A stretch of 64,000 bases of DNA, taken from Skeletonema tropicum. Its lineage: Eukaryota; Bacillariophyta; Thalassiosirophyceae; Thalassiosirales; Thalassiosiraceae. Made by a program: the position numbers and the translations under genes. Shown piece after piece: positions 63,205-64,000 of this stretch (its first letter is position 1; the number at the start of each line of letters is the position of its first letter). Under the pieces are notes generated by a model. It saw nothing but the letters and a program-made list of their open reading frames with translations. It did not search any database and was not told where the DNA came from. Location: the NCBI GenBank assembly GCA_037178625.1, contig CM074131.1:3038001-3102000 (forward strand). The letters are read 5' to 3'.

Positions 63205-64000
63205 GGCCCTCGGGGCCCCGGGTCGAAACAAGCGCAGTGAAGTGTCGATAACGGGGCCGGGAGGTGCCCAACCCCTTATGGTCACAAATTCTCCATTTTT
63301 TTCCAAACTTTTTTCTACAGGGATCTTGGTAGGAATCAGTATAGTAGCTATTTAGTGAGAAGGTTTACCTGGGGGACACGTAGAGGCTCTGTAGACCCAT
63401 ACCGCTGTAGAATTTGTACTTGTTCCTACGTAGAAAGCGAGAAGTACCTGGCTTAAATGCGCTTTTTACAGAAATTGATTGGCTATATCTGTCGAGGATA
63501 CCGTCATTCGCAGAAAGAAATGCAGGTATATTGTCATTATAGGTGACATGTTTCTTCATCACGAGAAATATTCTCCCTTTGTTGTATCTGTCAATTGAAA
63601 ATAATTTTGTCTTCAAGACAAATTTATTTTCCATGCAAGTTGTGAATATGGCATTGTATCGTCCACTAGGAAAAATAATCCACTGCCTTTTGGTAAGTTG
63701 TTTTCGTCATTTCATCAAGCTTTCTTTTGTTGTATCTTGTCTTGGTTTCTTCTGCCTTGCCGTCAAGGTATTTGACCCATTTGTCCCGCTTCTTGAAGAG
63801 TTTGCAGAGTTGGCCATCTTGGTTCGTCTTGCAATTGTGTAACCGTTCTACAGACACGCTCGGCCCTGTCCAATAAATCGCACTATCCGTCGGGTGCATA
63901 ACATTTTTGGAACCAAGTGTTTTGCCCCTGCTGGTAGCAACGTATCCTGTCCCAAGGCACTGGCTTCTCTCCCAGAGCTCATCTGACGGATCTATCACCA
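63205..64000 (-). mobile_element. helicase-bearing element, copy C (partial)
   Basis: The terminal motif GGCCCTCGGGGCC at 63205-63217 starts an element on the minus strand that matches copy B base for base over the visible 796 bp. Its 5' part is beyond the window. Confidence 0.7.
63666..64000 (-). CDS. PIF1-like helicase C-terminal exon, copy C (partial)
   Basis: It has the same frame as in copy B: MIDPSDELWERSQCLGTGYV, then ATSRGKTLGSK and the basic tail to KAVDYFS. Only helicase motif VI is inside the window. Confidence 0.75.
   Translation of the reverse strand, partial: VIDPSDELWERSQCLGTGYVATSRGKTLGSKNVMHPTDSAIYWTGPSVSVERLHNCKTNQDGQLCKLFKKRDKWVKYLDGKAEETKTRYNKRKLDEMTKTTYQKAVDYFS

Larger units (their letters stand above)
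63201..64000. repeat. right arm of the long inverted repeat
   Basis: This is the reverse complement of 61303-62102, starting at the terminal motif (63205-63217) and running off the window. Confidence 0.92.

Noticed and set aside
1..64000. CRISPR array, prokaryotic operon, phage or organellar origin
   Set aside because: No regularly spaced repeats or bacterial gene clusters were seen; spliceosomal introns and eukaryotic gene families occur through the host-gene region.

Overview
This is nuclear DNA of a photosynthetic stramenopile, most likely a diatom. The reasons are short GT-AG introns of about 70-140 bp, a plastid-targeted divinyl-reductase with a signal peptide and an AFAP-type cleavage site, a fibrillin, a helicase-associated-domain protein, a PT/PS-repeat transmembrane protein, and diatom-like Ty3/gypsy retrotransposon debris. 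No prokaryotic organisation (operons, Shine-Dalgarno spacing) is visible.

Positions 1-35.5 kb are gene-rich. In order they hold the 3' end of an unknown gene, a DEG9-like serine protease with PDZ domains, a secreted FAD-linked oxidase, a SET methyltransferase with a 20-nt microexon, an SDR/MAT2B-like reductase, a helicase-associated-domain protein, an ABCB (ATM1-type) transporter, a pair of tandem paralogues sharing an unusual GIPFQQNGVIY motif, a 500-N gap inside SEC13, the chlorophyll enzyme DVR, ribosomal protein eL27, an MBD protein, eIF4G, an EF-hand-like/fibrillin fusion, a PS-repeat/PDZ membrane protein and a multi-pass membrane protein. Several reading frames are interrupted by a single-base shift. 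In all five of these genes the exon lengths sum exactly to a multiple of three once the shift is allowed for, so either the assembly carries indels or recent mutations are present.

Positions 36.5-64 kb are an accessory, transposon-dense block. A 2.58-kb element with long inverted repeats and palindromic tips (36.55-39.13 kb) carries a RING-like gene and a second decayed gene but no recognisable transposase. A C-rich zinc-finger ORF (39.85-42.46 kb) is followed by a minus-strand Ty3/gypsy pol. That pol is broken by a hAT-like insertion with an 8-bp target duplication (44.83-46.82 kb) and by a 6.3-kb inverted-repeat element (47.09-53.40 kb). The second insertion contains a helicase-bearing element, which in turn contains a 1.5-kb inverted-repeat element, so the nesting is four levels deep.

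A second gypsy fragment lies at 54-58 kb. A second copy of the helicase element (57.94-62.10 kb) follows, and a third copy starts at 63.2 kb in inverted orientation, forming arms of at least 800 bp that run off the window. All three helicase elements end in the 13-bp GC-rich motif GGCCCTCGGGGCC. This helicase/terminal-motif family and the 36.5-39.1 kb element are the best candidates here for undescribed mobile systems.
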